Assembly (NCBI RefSeq): GCF_012163155.1
Contig: NZ_JAAVUN010000003.1
Coordinates: forward strand, 1-64,000
Reading direction: 5' to 3'
DNA: 64,000 bases
From: Kocuria subflava
GTDB taxonomy: Bacteria > Actinomycetota > Actinomycetes > Actinomycetales > Micrococcaceae
Each line of letters starts with the position of its first letter. Within the stretch, counting starts at the first letter, position 1. Shown piece by piece: positions 27,738 to 36,886 of the stretch. The notes under the pieces were generated by a model, which saw only the letters and a program-made list of their open reading frames with translations, made no database searches and was not told the DNA's origin. The translations under genes and the position numbers were made by a program.

Positions 27738-27938
27738 GAGAGACCTCAAGGACTGGGGTGACGACTGTGGGGAAGTAACGGCCGCGCCCCAGACGCTACC
27801 CGGCTCATCCGCCGGCGCACAGCAAGGGGGCGCGCGAGTCTCACCACATCACGGTTCCAACGCACATCGCGGTCACTCCCACTGTGGTCACAGCGCGCCA
27901 GACTGTGCCCTGGACGCACCGCATGGCACCCTGGTGCC

Positions 27939-28337
27939 GTGAACAAGTCCACTCATCGTGAAGAAGATCCCACACCCGAACAGTTCGCCCCGCTGGCACA
28001 GCTGGTTCAGGGGTGGACCACCATCCCTGACATTGCTGAGGCCATGGACGTGATCGTCACTCGCGTGCATGGATTGGTGGACGACGGCGCCGTGCTCGCC
28101 TTCCGCGACCCCGCTGACGGTGTGCGGCGGATCCCCGTGGAGTTCACCACCGACGGCAAGCCCTTGGATTCGTTGCAGGGCACCGTCTCCGTCCTGCGAG
28201 ATGCCGGCTTCACAGACGTGGAAGCTGCCATCTGGTTGCTGACCCCGGACGAGTCCCTTCCCGGACGTCCCGTGGACTTCCTCCATGCAGGTCGCAAGAC
28301 GGAGATTCGGCGTCGAGCCCAGTCCATGGGGTGGTGA
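27939..28337 (+). CDS. Rv2175c-like DNA-binding protein, PknL substrate type
   Basis: A 132-residue protein with a winged-helix-like N-terminal half (GWTTIPDIAEAMDVIVTRVHGLVDDGAVLAFR) and a C-terminal half ending in GRPVDFLHAGRKTEIRRRAQSMGW. This matches mycobacterial Rv2175c, a DNA-binding protein phosphorylated by PknL; a pknL-type gene is 1.4 kb away. A Thr near the N-terminus (STHREEDPTPEQ) could be the phospho-site; this is inference. GTG 27939 lacks a strong ribosome site. Confidence 0.85.
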   Translation: MNKSTHREEDPTPEQFAPLAQLVQGWTTIPDIAEAMDVIVTRVHGLVDDGAVLAFRDPADGVRRIPVEFTTDGKPLDSLQGTVSVLRDAGFTDVEAAIWLLTPDESLPGRPVDFLHAGRKTEIRRRAQSMGW

Positions 28338-28347
28338 ACCACCGCTT

Positions 28348-28407
28348 CAGCGGTGAAATGGTCAGCGGCGGAACAGTCCGCCGCGAGAAAGTCGGCCGCG
28401 AAACGGT
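28348..28407. repeat. Four degenerate 15-bp tandem repeats
   Basis: Units at 28348, 28363, 28378 and 28393 run cagcggtgaaatggt, cagcggcggaacagt, ccgccgcgagaaagt, cggccgcgaaacggt. They lie between the convergent Rv2175c-like and polyprenyl synthase genes, just after the first stop codon. Confidence 0.7.
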
Positions 28408-28422
28408 CGCTTGCAACGCTGA

Positions 28423-29556
28423 TCAGCGCTCGCGGCGCACCGCCGATTGCAGGATGCGGTGGAAGGCTGCGGCCACCACGGGTTCCACCTGCAGGCTGTT
28501 GATCCCGGCTTTTGCCGCCGCGGTGAGGAGGTCCACGGATTCCTCCACCTGTTCCAGGGCACCACTGGCCTGGATCGCCTGGCGTGCGGTCATGATGTCC
28601 TCCGCGGTGCTCTCGGAGCGGCCCAGTACCCGGGTCACGGCGGCTGCTTGATCTTCCGTGGCGTGCTCAAGGTGCTTGGCGATGACCACGGTGCGTTTGC
28701 CTTCGCGGAGGTCATCGCCTGCGGGCTTGCCCGTGGTCTGGGGATCTCCGTAGATGCCCAGAATGTCGTCCCGGATCTGGAAAGCCTCGCCCAGGGCCAA
28801 GGCGAACTTCCGATGCCCTGCGATCTGAGCTTCGGTTCTCCCCGCCAGCAGCGCCCCCAATGCAACGGGGTGTTCGGCTGAGTACTTGGCGGATTTGTAC
28901 CGCAGTATGTCCACCGCACGCCGGTGGGCTCGCTCGGAGGGGACATCGCCTGCGGCCACTTCCGCATGGATGTCCAGATACTGCCCGATCATCACTTCCG
29001 TACGCATCAGATTGAAACCCTGAGCGGCTTCTGCTGGATGGCCTGCTGCCGCCAGGGCTTGTCCGAACAATTGCTCAGACCAGGTCAGGGCCAGATCGCC
29101 AATCAGGATGGCGGAGGACACCCCAAAATGGGCGGGTTCCTGATCCCAGCTGCGGTTCATGTGGAGGTGCTCCAGGCGCTTGTGCACGCTGGGCATGGAG
29201 CGTCGGGTGTCAGAGCGGTCAATGACGTCGTCGTGAATCAAAGCCGCCGTTTGGAAAAGTTCCAGCCCCGCTGCCGCCTGAATCGGGATGGGGGAGTCGG
29301 CCTGACCACCTGCCGAACGCCATCCCCAGTACAGGAGTTGGGCCCGCATCCGTTTGCCGCCCGTGGACAGATCGGCAATAGCCTGAACCAACTCACCGGC
29401 GGCGTCGTCGATCCCCAGGGCAACCTGGGTCTGCTGACCGAACCATAGTGTCAGTTCGTGTTCAACGCCCTCAAGGAAAGTACTGGTCTCTGCGGTGATC
29501 TGATCCTGCAACGCAGCTGTGCTGTCTGAGGCGGATGGGATGCTGGGTGTTGGCAC
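28423..29556 (-). CDS. Polyprenyl (geranylgeranyl-type) diphosphate synthase
   Basis: The 377-residue trans-isoprenyl diphosphate synthase has both Asp-rich metal sites: LIHDDVIDRSDTRR (first) and FQIRDDILGIYGDP (second). It condenses isopentenyl diphosphate onto allylic primers to make long-chain precursors for menaquinone, carotenoid or other lipids; chain length cannot be assigned by eye. The last Asp of the second motif is replaced (DDILG), as is common in actinobacterial IdsA/GrcC-like enzymes. GTG 29556 has GGGAG upstream. Location next to the Rv2175c gene matches idsA2 in mycobacteria. Confidence 0.88.
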   Translation of the reverse strand: MPTPSIPSASDSTAALQDQITAETSTFLEGVEHELTLWFGQQTQVALGIDDAAGELVQAIADLSTGGKRMRAQLLYWGWRSAGGQADSPIPIQAAAGLELFQTAALIHDDVIDRSDTRRSMPSVHKRLEHLHMNRSWDQEPAHFGVSSAILIGDLALTWSEQLFGQALAAAGHPAEAAQGFNLMRTEVMIGQYLDIHAEVAAGDVPSERAHRRAVDILRYKSAKYSAEHPVALGALLAGRTEAQIAGHRKFALALGEAFQIRDDILGIYGDPQTTGKPAGDDLREGKRTVVIAKHLEHATEDQAAAVTRVLGRSESTAEDIMTARQAIQASGALEQVEESVDLLTAAAKAGINSLQVEPVVAAAFHRILQSAVRRER

Positions 29557-29778
29557 GTAAGGCTCCCGGTCAAACGGTGTGGCATGGCAGGCGCGTCACG
29601 GCACCTCCATCAGCGTAGACGAGCCTGCGCCGGGCCAGTGCAGTTCAGTTGGCCGGGCCAGTGCCGCCCAGTAGGCCAGGCCCGCGCAGGCAAGTGGTCC
29701 GTGCAGCTCAGGAGCCGGCGTCGCCCAATAGTCAGTGCTGCCCGGCACTGGAGCCCGGTTCACCAGGAAGGAGTGGTT

Positions 29779-31104
29779 GTGCCTCACGACGACGTCGCCG
29801 AGCTCAGGCGCACAGCAATCCTCCATGTGGACATGGACATGTTCTTTGTGGCCGTGGAGTTGTTGGAACACCCCGAGCTGGTGGGGCGCCCGGTGATTGT
29901 GGCCGCTCAGTCCAACCGCTCCGTGGTGCTCTCGGCTTCCTATGAGGCTCGAGCCTTTGGTGTTCGTTCCGGGATGCCGTTGGCACGGGCCCGGGCCATG
30001 TGCCCCCAGGGAACGGTGCTGACGCCGCACTACAAGGTGTATCCCAAGTATTCGGCGACCATCATGGGGATCTTTCATGAGGTCACCGACCGTGTGGAGC
30101 AGATCAGTGTGGATGAGGCCTTTCTGGATGTCTCCGGTGCCATCCGTCGGCTGGGATCACCGTTGGAGATCGCAAGGCGGCTGCGGGTGCGGATCCGGGA
30201 GGCCACTGGATTGACCGCCTCTGTGGGGATCGGTGCCACCAAGACCATTGCCAAGATCGCCTCCACCCGTGCCAAACCTGATGGTCTGCTGATGGTGAAC
30301 CATCGGGATACGGTGGCCTTTTTGGCGGAGTTGCCCGTGGGCGCACTGTGGGGGGTTGGTGCCAAGACCGCCCAGACTTTGCAGGCCGCCGGGCTGCGGC
30401 ATGTGGGGGACTTGGCCGCCCAGACACCGGCATCATTGGCACGACTTGTGGGCCCGGCCGCCGGCGCCCATCTCCACGCGTTGGCCAACGGCCACGATCC
30501 TCGCGCGGTCACCCCGGTGCGGGAGGAGAAGAGTCTGGGGGCTGAGGGCACGTTCGAGGAAGACGTCACGGACGTTGGAAGGATCAGGCGGGAACTGTTG
30601 AGCCTGTCCCACCGCACAGCCGCTCGTCTGCGTTCCAACGGGCTTCGGGCCAAACGTGTGGGACTCAAACTGCGCTGGGCGGATTTCACCACCATCTCGC
30701 GCTCGCGCACCGTGGCACAGCCGTTTTCCTCGGGGCACGACCTCTACACCCATGCCCTGGACCTGCTCAAACAGGAGACGCCGTTGCCCGCACCGGTGCG
30801 CCTGATCGGGGTGCGTGCTGAACATCTGGAATCAGGTGACACCGCCATGCAACTGAGCCTGGACGGCAGGGAGGAGGACTGGGCCGCCGTGGAATCCGCC
30901 ATGGATCGTGCACGCAGGCGCTTTGGCGATGTCGGACTCGGACCGGCCTCCATGCTCGGCCACCGCGGGACGGGGCACCGGCGTGAAGGTGAGCAGAACC
31001 TGCGCCCCGGTGCTGCGGGCGGAGGCGATCCACAAGGCAACTGGGAGCCTGGGTCGCGGAACAGACCAGAACCAGGCGTACCCAGGGGTGGACATGGAGG
31101 GTAG
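29779..31104 (+). CDS. dinB: DNA polymerase IV (Y family)
   Basis: A 441-residue translesion polymerase with catalytic acids in ILHVDMDMFFVAVE and ISVDEAFLDVSG, the fingers block SYEARAFGVRSGMPLARA, the thumb helix-hairpin-helix (LWGVGAKTAQTLQAAGL) and a little-finger domain. The frame is open for 65 codons upstream, but GTG 29779 has AGGAAGGAG 5 nt before it and the conserved region begins right after. About 45 residues at the C-terminus are Gly/Pro/Arg rich; a clamp-binding motif was not recognised there. Likely error-prone repair synthesis. Confidence 0.92.
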   Translation: MPHDDVAELRRTAILHVDMDMFFVAVELLEHPELVGRPVIVAAQSNRSVVLSASYEARAFGVRSGMPLARARAMCPQGTVLTPHYKVYPKYSATIMGIFHEVTDRVEQISVDEAFLDVSGAIRRLGSPLEIARRLRVRIREATGLTASVGIGATKTIAKIASTRAKPDGLLMVNHRDTVAFLAELPVGALWGVGAKTAQTLQAAGLRHVGDLAAQTPASLARLVGPAAGAHLHALANGHDPRAVTPVREEKSLGAEGTFEEDVTDVGRIRRELLSLSHRTAARLRSNGLRAKRVGLKLRWADFTTISRSRTVAQPFSSGHDLYTHALDLLKQETPLPAPVRLIGVRAEHLESGDTAMQLSLDGREEDWAAVESAMDRARRRFGDVGLGPASMLGHRGTGHRREGEQNLRPGAAGGGDPQGNWEPGSRNRPEPGVPRGGHGG

Positions 31105-31184
31105 GCTTGTTCAAAAGACGGTGTGCAACGTTGCCCTTGGCCCCTGCCCATCGATCCTGATCATCGCCTTTGAGGAGGGACGTC

Positions 31185-31583
31185 GTGGCTCTGTCTGAGC
31201 GAGAGCAACAGCTGTTGGCGCAATTGGAACAGCAGTTGAATGCTGACGACCCCCAGTTCGCCAGCACCATGGAAACCCGGCCCGTCCGCCCCACGTTCTC
31301 CACCCGTGCCATTGTGCTGGGTGCGGTGATCGCCGTTGTGGGACTGGTCGTGGTCATCGGTGGTGTCATGCTCAACCAGATCGTGGTTGGCGTCCTGGGC
31401 TTTTTGATCATGTCCCTGGGTGTCTACTGGGCCAGCACCCGCGGTGCCGGCAAGCCCAAGGCTGCAGCAGACGCCGATCCCCAGCCCAGCCGGGGCCCGG
31501 CACCCAAGGCGGCCAAGTCGTCGTCGGGATTCATGCGCAATTTGGAGAACAAGTGGGACGAGCGCCGCTCCAGCGGCCAGTGA
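31185..31583 (+). CDS. DUF3040 membrane protein
   Basis: The 132-residue protein starts MALSEREQQLLAQLEQQL, the hallmark of DUF3040, followed by two transmembrane helices (about 40-62 and 65-85) and a basic Ala/Lys-rich tail. The family is confined to actinobacteria and usually sits just upstream of mraZ, as here; its function is unknown. GTG 31185 has GAGGAGG upstream, so the residues before it are not used. A strong terminator follows. Confidence 0.88.
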   Translation: MALSEREQQLLAQLEQQLNADDPQFASTMETRPVRPTFSTRAIVLGAVIAVVGLVVVIGGVMLNQIVVGVLGFLIMSLGVYWASTRGAGKPKAAADADPQPSRGPAPKAAKSSSGFMRNLENKWDERRSSGQ

Positions 31584-31607
31584 CCCGCCCCTGACCCATT
31601 CGGTTTG

Positions 31608-31638
31608 AGGCCCCGAACCCTGGTGGTTCGGGGCCTTT
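31608..31638 (+). terminator. Rho-independent terminator after the DUF3040 gene
   Basis: aggccccgaacc (31608-31619) pairs perfectly with ggttcggggcct (31625-31636) around a 5-nt loop, followed by TTT. Confidence 0.92.
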
Positions 31639-31670
31639 GCCATGCCCAGGCGACTCCACAACAGAGAGTC

Positions 31671-31708
31671 AGCGGCAGAAATGTGGGGTTAGCGGCAGAA
31701 ATGTGGGG
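31671..31708. repeat. Direct repeat of agcggcagaaatgtgggg
   Basis: Two exact 18-nt copies at 31671-31688 and 31691-31708, separated by TT. Confidence 0.9.
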
Positions 31709-31842
31709 GCGGGTCGGGCGCGTCCGGTCGGCCATTGGCGTGCCCAGCCCAGTTACTCACTGCGCACCGGGGCATGACTTGCGCCCCTGATCCACCCCGC
31801 CACCTGAGCCACCCCACCCGATGCCACGCGCGCCAAGCGGGT

Positions 31843-31887
31843 GCCACTTTGGTACGCCATGAGCAACTGATGGCGTACCTAAGTGGC
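31843..31887. repeat. 18-bp inverted repeat with a 9-nt loop
   Basis: gccactttggtacgccat (31843-31860) pairs with 31870-31887 with one mismatch. There is no T-run and no gene ends here; it may be a REP-like element or the relic of one. Confidence 0.8.
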
Positions 31888-32148
31888 AGCGGCTTGATCG
31901 AGGCACGGCATCGAAGCGCGAGCCATCGGGCGGTGCCGCTGCGCACCGTTCAGGCGCCGCCGGTTGTGCATCGCCACCAGGTGCTCCCTCCACGTTGCTC
32001 CACATCCCCTCCCCACATCCCTCCACTGGGCACCCGTTCGTGGCCCCAGATGCTCTGACATGCACAGATGCCCTGCTGGGAAGAGTGGTTCACGCACCAC
32101 TGATCGTCGATCCTGCGTCACGTTTGTCCAAGTTGACGCGGATGTTGG

Positions 32149-32176
32149 TTGACCGGGGAGGAAAGTGGAGTAAAGT
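32149..32176 (+). promoter_or_regulatory. dcw promoter upstream of mraZ
   Basis: TTGACC (32149-32154) and TAAAGT (32171-32176) are 16 nt apart. The -10 overlaps the MraZ-type boxes, so MraZ binding would block it. Confidence 0.6.
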
Positions 32177-32180
32177 GGGG
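32162..32180 (+). promoter_or_regulatory. Tandem MraZ boxes
   Basis: aaagtggag (32162-32170) and aaagtgggg (32172-32180) repeat with a 10-bp period. MraZ proteins bind direct repeats of this kind with one-turn spacing upstream of their own gene, so autorepression of the dcw cluster is inferred. Confidence 0.65.
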
Positions 32181-32229
32181 GAGTAGAAAGAGAAGTAGGA
32201 GGAACCCTTCAAGAACCAAGGTGGTGAGC

Positions 32230-32661
32230 ATGTTCCTCGGGACGTACTCACCCCGGCTCGATGAGAAGGGGCGCCTGATCTTTCCGGCCAAGTTTCGCGA
32301 TGAACTTGCCGAAGGTCTGGTCCTCACTCGCGGTCAGGAACGCTGCATCTACGTGTTCAGCGCTTCTGAGTTCGAGAAGGTTCACGAGCAGATGCGGGCG
32401 GCGCCGTTGTCGTCCAAACAGGCCCGTGACTACATCCGCGTTTTTCTCTCAGGTGCCTCGGATGAGGTGCCGGACAAGCAGGGCCGGGTGACCATTCCCA
32501 CTCCGCTTCGTCAGTACGCAGGTCTGGATCGTGAGTTGGCGGTTGTAGGCGCCGGCTCCCGTGCTGAGATCTGGGACGCCCAGGCATGGGAGTCCTACCT
32601 AGCGGAACAGGAGTCGGCGTTCTCGGCCACTGAGGACGAGGTCATCCCGGGGCTCTTCTGA
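32230..32661 (+). CDS. mraZ: Transcriptional regulator MraZ
   Basis: A 143-residue protein with two AbrB-like swapped-hairpin repeats, each with a DxxxR motif: [15 protein letters not shown] and [18 protein letters not shown]. MraZ forms rings and binds direct repeats upstream of its own operon, tuning the dcw cluster. The open frame extends 27 codons upstream, but the family start [15 protein letters not shown] fixes the ATG at 32230. It is the first gene of the division cluster. Confidence 0.95.
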   Translation: MFLGTYSPRLDEKGRLIFPAKFRDELAEGLVLTRGQERCIYVFSASEFEKVHEQMRAAPLSSKQARDYIRVFLSGASDEVPDKQGRVTIPTPLRQYAGLDRELAVVGAGSRAEIWDAQAWESYLAEQESAFSATEDEVIPGLF

Positions 32662-32957
32662 GCACACCGGCTGAAACCGAATAGTTGTCCATGAGCGGTT
32701 GCACACCGCACCGGGATCTCCGCGGCGAGATCTCCACCCGCACTGCCGTCACCGTCCTGACTCAACTTCCCCTGAGCCAGGCCGGATTCGAGGGACGGCC
32801 AGCGGGCGGGGTTCTGGTCACGTAGCTCACGGTGCGGTGTCCGTCTGTTCGGACCCGCCCGCCAGTAAGCTGATGCACCGAAAACACCGCATGCGACGGC
32901 GCGTGCACCCCTGAATCGTTGATGGCCACCTGATCGTGGCCGTGATGAGGAGCAGCC
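32662..32957 (+). other. 296-nt gap between mraZ and rsmH
   Basis: No supported gene. A small hairpin (gatctc / gagatc, 32715-32732) and a possible -10 (TAAGCT near 32867) are the only things seen; neither is strong. rsmH may have its own promoter here. Confidence 0.4.
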
Positions 32958-33935
32958 ATGTCGGATGTACCGCGCCCCACCTCGCAGCGGCACGTCCCCG
33001 TCCTGTTGGACCAATGCCTGGACCTCATGGCACCTGGCCTGGATCGGGACCATTCGGTGGCCGTGGACGCCACCCTGGGCATGGGGGGTCACTCAGAAGC
33101 GCTGCTGACACGGTTCCCCACGCTGCACCTGGTGGGTGTGGACCGTGACCCCACCGCCTTGGAATTGGCCAGCGCCCGGCTGGCACCATTCGGTGAGCGA
33201 TTCCACCCCGTACACGCCACCTACGATCACATCCCGGAGGCCCTGGAACAGGCCGGCTTCCACCGTGCCGACGCCATTCTGTTCGACCTGGGCGTCTCGT
33301 CCATGCAGCTGGATGAACGCGAGCGTGGGTTCGCCTACTCCTATGACGCGCCCTTGGACATGCGCATGGATTCGACCTCCGAGTTCACCGCCCAGGAGAT
33401 CGTGAACACCTACTCGGAGGATGATTTGCGCCGAATCCTGCGCGACTGGGGAGAGGAACGCTTTGCAGGCCGGATTGCCCGAGCCATCGTCAAGACCCGT
33501 ACGTCACAGGAATTGGCCACCACCGGTGAACTCGTGGAGATCGTGCGTGGTGCGGTCCCCGTTGCAGTGCAGCGCAAGAAGGGCCACCCGGCCAAGCAGA
33601 CGTTTCAGGCGCTGCGCATCGAGGTCAACCAGGAACTCGAGGTCTTGCGTCGCGCGGTCCCGCGTGCCCTGGATGTTCTCAGCATGAACGGGCGAGTCGT
33701 TGCCATGAGCTACCACTCCCTAGAAGACAAAATCGTTAAACAGGTCTTAGCTGCTCGTTCCGTCTCCACAGCGCCCAAGGGTCTGCCGGTGGAATTGGAG
33801 GAGCACAAGCCGACCTTCAAGGTCCTCACACGGGGCACGCACACCCCCACCGAGGAAGAAATTGCTGCCAATCCGCGCGCCGCGTCCGCGCGGTTGCGGG
33901 CGGCCGAACGCATCAGAAGTGGGAATGTGGCATGA
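32958..33935 (+). CDS. rsmH: 16S rRNA (cytosine1402-N4)-methyltransferase
   Basis: The 325-residue SAM-dependent enzyme methylates C1402 in the ribosomal P site. Family blocks include [30 protein letters not shown] (SAM site), [31 protein letters not shown] and [18 protein letters not shown] precedes the ATG at 32958. The ftsL start overlaps its stop by 4 nt. Confidence 0.96.
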   Translation: MSDVPRPTSQRHVPVLLDQCLDLMAPGLDRDHSVAVDATLGMGGHSEALLTRFPTLHLVGVDRDPTALELASARLAPFGERFHPVHATYDHIPEALEQAGFHRADAILFDLGVSSMQLDERERGFAYSYDAPLDMRMDSTSEFTAQEIVNTYSEDDLRRILRDWGEERFAGRIARAIVKTRTSQELATTGELVEIVRGAVPVAVQRKKGHPAKQTFQALRIEVNQELEVLRRAVPRALDVLSMNGRVVAMSYHSLEDKIVKQVLAARSVSTAPKGLPVELEEHKPTFKVLTRGTHTPTEEEIAANPRAASARLRAAERIRSGNVA

Positions 33936-34777
33936 CCGGATCAGGTGAGAACCCCCGGGGAGGAAAGGGCCGTCTGCGCGGACGGATCAAGATGCCTCAG
34001 CGCTTGGCGCTGACGACGCGGCGACAGCCGTCCGGCTCCAGTGTGTCAGCGGGTACCGCACAAGCCGCAGGATCCGGTGCTCCCCCCGCAGTTCGACGGC
34101 GTTGGTCCGCACTCCTGCCCCTGGCGGTGGCGGTCCTTGCAGTCATGGCCACCTTGGCTGGGATCTTGTTCCTGAACATCAAGATCAGTGACGGTCAGTA
34201 CCGGCTGGTGGAGATGCGTGCGCAGGAGCGTGCCCTGGCACAGGAGTCAGAGGCACTGACCCAAGACCTGGAGTTCTATCAGGCTCCACAGAACGTGGCC
34301 ATGGCCGCCACCAACGAGGGCATGGTCTCCACCACCTCGGAAGGCCTGATCGATCTGGACGCCCAGGAGGTCTCCGGCAATCCCCAGCCCGCTCCTGCGG
34401 CGGAGGATGCGGAGATCCTGGTGGCCCAACCCGTCCAGAGGGGCTCCGCGGCAGCAGACCGTGCGGCGTCATTGGCACGGGAGCGCCGTGACGCCCTGCC
34501 CGAGAGCGAGTCTCAGGCTCAGGACCAGCTACAGGCCGCCAACGAGGCTGAACTGGGTGTGAACCTGCACGGGGGCAGCCTGCCCGCGCCCCAGCAGCGC
34601 CAGCCTGCCGATGCCACCCCCTCACCTTCGCCCACCGCAGCCCCCACCGGGACACCTGCCGATGCGGATGCAGCAGGTGCCGGCGCTGACGCGGCAGTGG
34701 AGCAAGACGGCCCTGACCCCGCAGCGGGCGGGGCCGATTCCGCAACAGCCCAGCAGGGTAACGGAGGTGGCCAGTGA
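33932..34777 (+). CDS. ftsL: FtsL-like septum protein with a long periplasm-side tail
   Basis: At 281 residues this is more than twice the usual FtsL length. A basic N-terminal cytoplasmic segment (about 60 residues) precedes one transmembrane helix ([21 protein letters not shown]) and a short coiled-coil-like stretch ([25 protein letters not shown]), which is FtsL-like. About 170 further residues are Ala/Pro/Gln-rich and probably disordered. FtsL works with FtsB, FtsQ, FtsW and FtsI at the septum. Identity rests mainly on position: it overlaps rsmH (ATGA) and ftsI (GTGA) by 4 nt each. Confidence 0.8.
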   Translation: MTGSGENPRGGKGRLRGRIKMPQRLALTTRRQPSGSSVSAGTAQAAGSGAPPAVRRRWSALLPLAVAVLAVMATLAGILFLNIKISDGQYRLVEMRAQERALAQESEALTQDLEFYQAPQNVAMAATNEGMVSTTSEGLIDLDAQEVSGNPQPAPAAEDAEILVAQPVQRGSAAADRAASLARERRDALPESESQAQDQLQAANEAELGVNLHGGSLPAPQQRQPADATPSPSPTAAPTGTPADADAAGAGADAAVEQDGPDPAAGGADSATAQQGNGGGQ

Positions 34778-36606
34778 GCTCGTCCTCCGAACACCCGGAT
34801 GCCACTGACGACCCCCAACTGGGCATGCAGCGCCCCGCAAGTCGGCGTGAGTTCATCGGTTTGGCCATCGGCCTGTTCGCCCTGGTGCTGTTGGCTTTGC
34901 GCCTGGTGTGGGTCCAGGGTTTTGACCTGAGCGGGCGTGCGGCCTCCGCAGAGAATGCTCGTCTGCGCCAGGAACGTCTACCTGCCCTGCGCGGTGAGAT
35001 CGTGGACCGGACCGGGGCGGTGATGGCCCGCAGCATCCAGCGCTATGACATCGCCGTGGACCAGACCTTGGTGCAGGACATCATCATGCGCAACCCGGAT
35101 GGAACCACCCGGACCGTGTCCGTGTTGGAGACCATCCAGAATTTGGCGGACATCCTCCACATCTCCGACGACGACGTCCGTGACGCCTTGGATGGTGATG
35201 CCAACTTCCAGTACCTCTTCCGATCGGCCACACCGGAGCAGTGGAATGCGGTGCGGGAACTTCAGTTGGGCTACGTCACGGCTGAGCCCGTGTCCCAACG
35301 CAGCTACCCCAACGGTCAGCTGGGTGGGTCCGTGGTGGGTTTCATGGGCGGTGACGGAGATGCTCTGGCAGGCATTGAACTCTCCCAGAACGACGTTCTC
35401 AGCGGTGAGGACGGCAGCCGCACCTTTGAGATCAGTGCTGACGGGGTGCGGATCCCGGTTGCACCGCAGGACGAGGTCAGTGCGGTGGATGGCGGCAGTG
35501 TGCAACTGACCATCGACCGTGATGTCCAGTACTACGCCCAGGAAGCCGTGGCCGCCCGCGTCAAGGAGCTCGATGCGGAGTGGGGCACCGCCGTCGTGCT
35601 GCGGGTCTCCGACGGCCAGGTGCTGGCGCTTGCGGATTCCACCATGGTGGACCCCAATGAACCGGGCCGGACAGAGAATGAGGGCGACTACTCGCCACGC
35701 GCCGTGGCGGCCGCAGTGGAGCCAGGCTCCACGGAGAAGACCCTGACGGCTTCGGCAGCCATTGAAGAAGGAAAGGCTGAACCTCTCAGTGAGGTTCCGG
35801 TTCCGGCCGAGCTGACCATTGACGGTCAAACTTTCACGGACTCCTTCAATCACGGCGCCGAGGACCGCACCTTCGCGGGAATCGTGGCGGATTCCATGAA
35901 CACCGGCACCGTTGAGGTGGGCAGCCGACTCAGCCCCGAACAACGCCACACATGGCTGAAGAACTTTGGGATCGGGGATCTGACCGGGATCGAGATCCCC
36001 GGTGAGACCATGGGTCTGCTGGCCGATTGGACCGCCTGGGACACCCGCCAGCAGTACACCGTGCTGTTCGGCCAGGGGCTCTCCCAGTCCCCGTTACGCA
36101 CCGCCACCATCTACCAGACGGTGGCCAATGACGGCGTCCTGGTGGAACCCCGTGTGGTGCTCTCCACCACGGATGCGACCGGCAACACCACCCAGGCACC
36201 CACCCCGGAGCCGCGTCGGGTGATCAGCAGCGAAACCGCCGCACAGGTGCTGGAGATCATGGAAACCGTGGTCACCGTGGGTGGTGCCCCGGATGCTGCC
36301 GTGGAGGGCTACCGCGTGGGTGGGAAATCCGGCACGGCGGAGGCTCCAGGCGATCAGGGTGGCTACGACGGTTACACCACGTCGTTCGTGGGCATGGCGC
36401 CCATGGAGGATCCTCAGTACGTGGTGGCGGTGACACTGCAGCGCCCCAAGGGTGATGTGCGGACCATTGGTGCATCGGGTGTTTTCAGCCGGATCATGGG
36501 GGATGTGCTCAAGCACTACGGTGTGAGCCCGTCCACCACCGAGCCTGTGGCCTTGGACAAGTTTTTTGGCAAGGATGCGGACCGCAATGATGAAAACCGT
36601 GACTGA
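34774..36606 (+). CDS. ftsI: Septal transpeptidase, class B penicillin-binding protein
   Basis: A 610-residue enzyme with an N-terminal membrane anchor (IGLAIGLFALVLLALRLVWV), a pedestal domain starting LPALRGEIVDRTGAVMA, and a transpeptidase domain. The catalytic motifs are Ser319-Thr-Glu-Lys (SxxK), Ser374-Met-Asn (SxN) and Lys518-Ser-Gly (KTG-type, KSGTAE). Many relatives have STFK at the first motif. It cross-links septal peptidoglycan with FtsW. GTG 34774 forms a GTGA overlap with the ftsL stop. Confidence 0.95.
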   Translation: MSSSSEHPDATDDPQLGMQRPASRREFIGLAIGLFALVLLALRLVWVQGFDLSGRAASAENARLRQERLPALRGEIVDRTGAVMARSIQRYDIAVDQTLVQDIIMRNPDGTTRTVSVLETIQNLADILHISDDDVRDALDGDANFQYLFRSATPEQWNAVRELQLGYVTAEPVSQRSYPNGQLGGSVVGFMGGDGDALAGIELSQNDVLSGEDGSRTFEISADGVRIPVAPQDEVSAVDGGSVQLTIDRDVQYYAQEAVAARVKELDAEWGTAVVLRVSDGQVLALADSTMVDPNEPGRTENEGDYSPRAVAAAVEPGSTEKTLTASAAIEEGKAEPLSEVPVPAELTIDGQTFTDSFNHGAEDRTFAGIVADSMNTGTVEVGSRLSPEQRHTWLKNFGIGDLTGIEIPGETMGLLADWTAWDTRQQYTVLFGQGLSQSPLRTATIYQTVANDGVLVEPRVVLSTTDATGNTTQAPTPEPRRVISSETAAQVLEIMETVVTVGGAPDAAVEGYRVGGKSGTAEAPGDQGGYDGYTTSFVGMAPMEDPQYVVAVTLQRPKGDVRTIGASGVFSRIMGDVLKHYGVSPSTTEPVALDKFFGKDADRNDENRD

Positions 36607-36732
36607 ATACCCGTGGACCACGCTCTCACTGGGTGCAACGCCCCAGTATGAGCCGTGCACACCGGGTGGTGTGCCGCAAGATGGAAAGACAGGCCACGCA
36701 CTGTTGTGCGCGGGCAAACAGCGCCGGGTCGC

Positions 36733-36738
36733 TAGACT
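36733..36738 (+). promoter_or_regulatory. Candidate internal -10 (TAGACT) for murE
   Basis: TAGACT lies in the 280-nt gap between ftsI and murE, the only long gap in the middle of the mur genes. It fits the TAGnnT pattern of this window; a -35 is not clear. Confidence 0.35.
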
Positions 36739-36886
36739 CGGCAGGAATCCGGAACGGGTCCTCCCCACCGTTCAGGCCGCACGCACGCGCGTGGTCGGGG
36801 GAAGATGCGACCGGGTCCGTCCCGTGTTGTCGGTTCAGGTGCACGGGGATGGTCGGTGCAGACCGACGCAGCACAGGAAGGACAAC

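Larger units (their letters stand above)
31584..32229. other. 646-nt gap between the DUF3040 gene and mraZ
   Basis: No supported gene. It holds a terminator (31608-31638), a 20-bp-period direct repeat (31671-31708), an 18-bp inverted repeat (31843-31887) and the mraZ promoter with its boxes (32149-32180). Short open frames on both strands lack ribosome sites and recognisable protein sequence. Confidence 0.7.

Noticed and set aside
27750-27938. Possible c-di-AMP (ydaO) riboswitch before the LysM transglycosylase
   Set aside because: Such elements precede wall hydrolases in actinobacteria, but I could not trace the conserved paired elements here.
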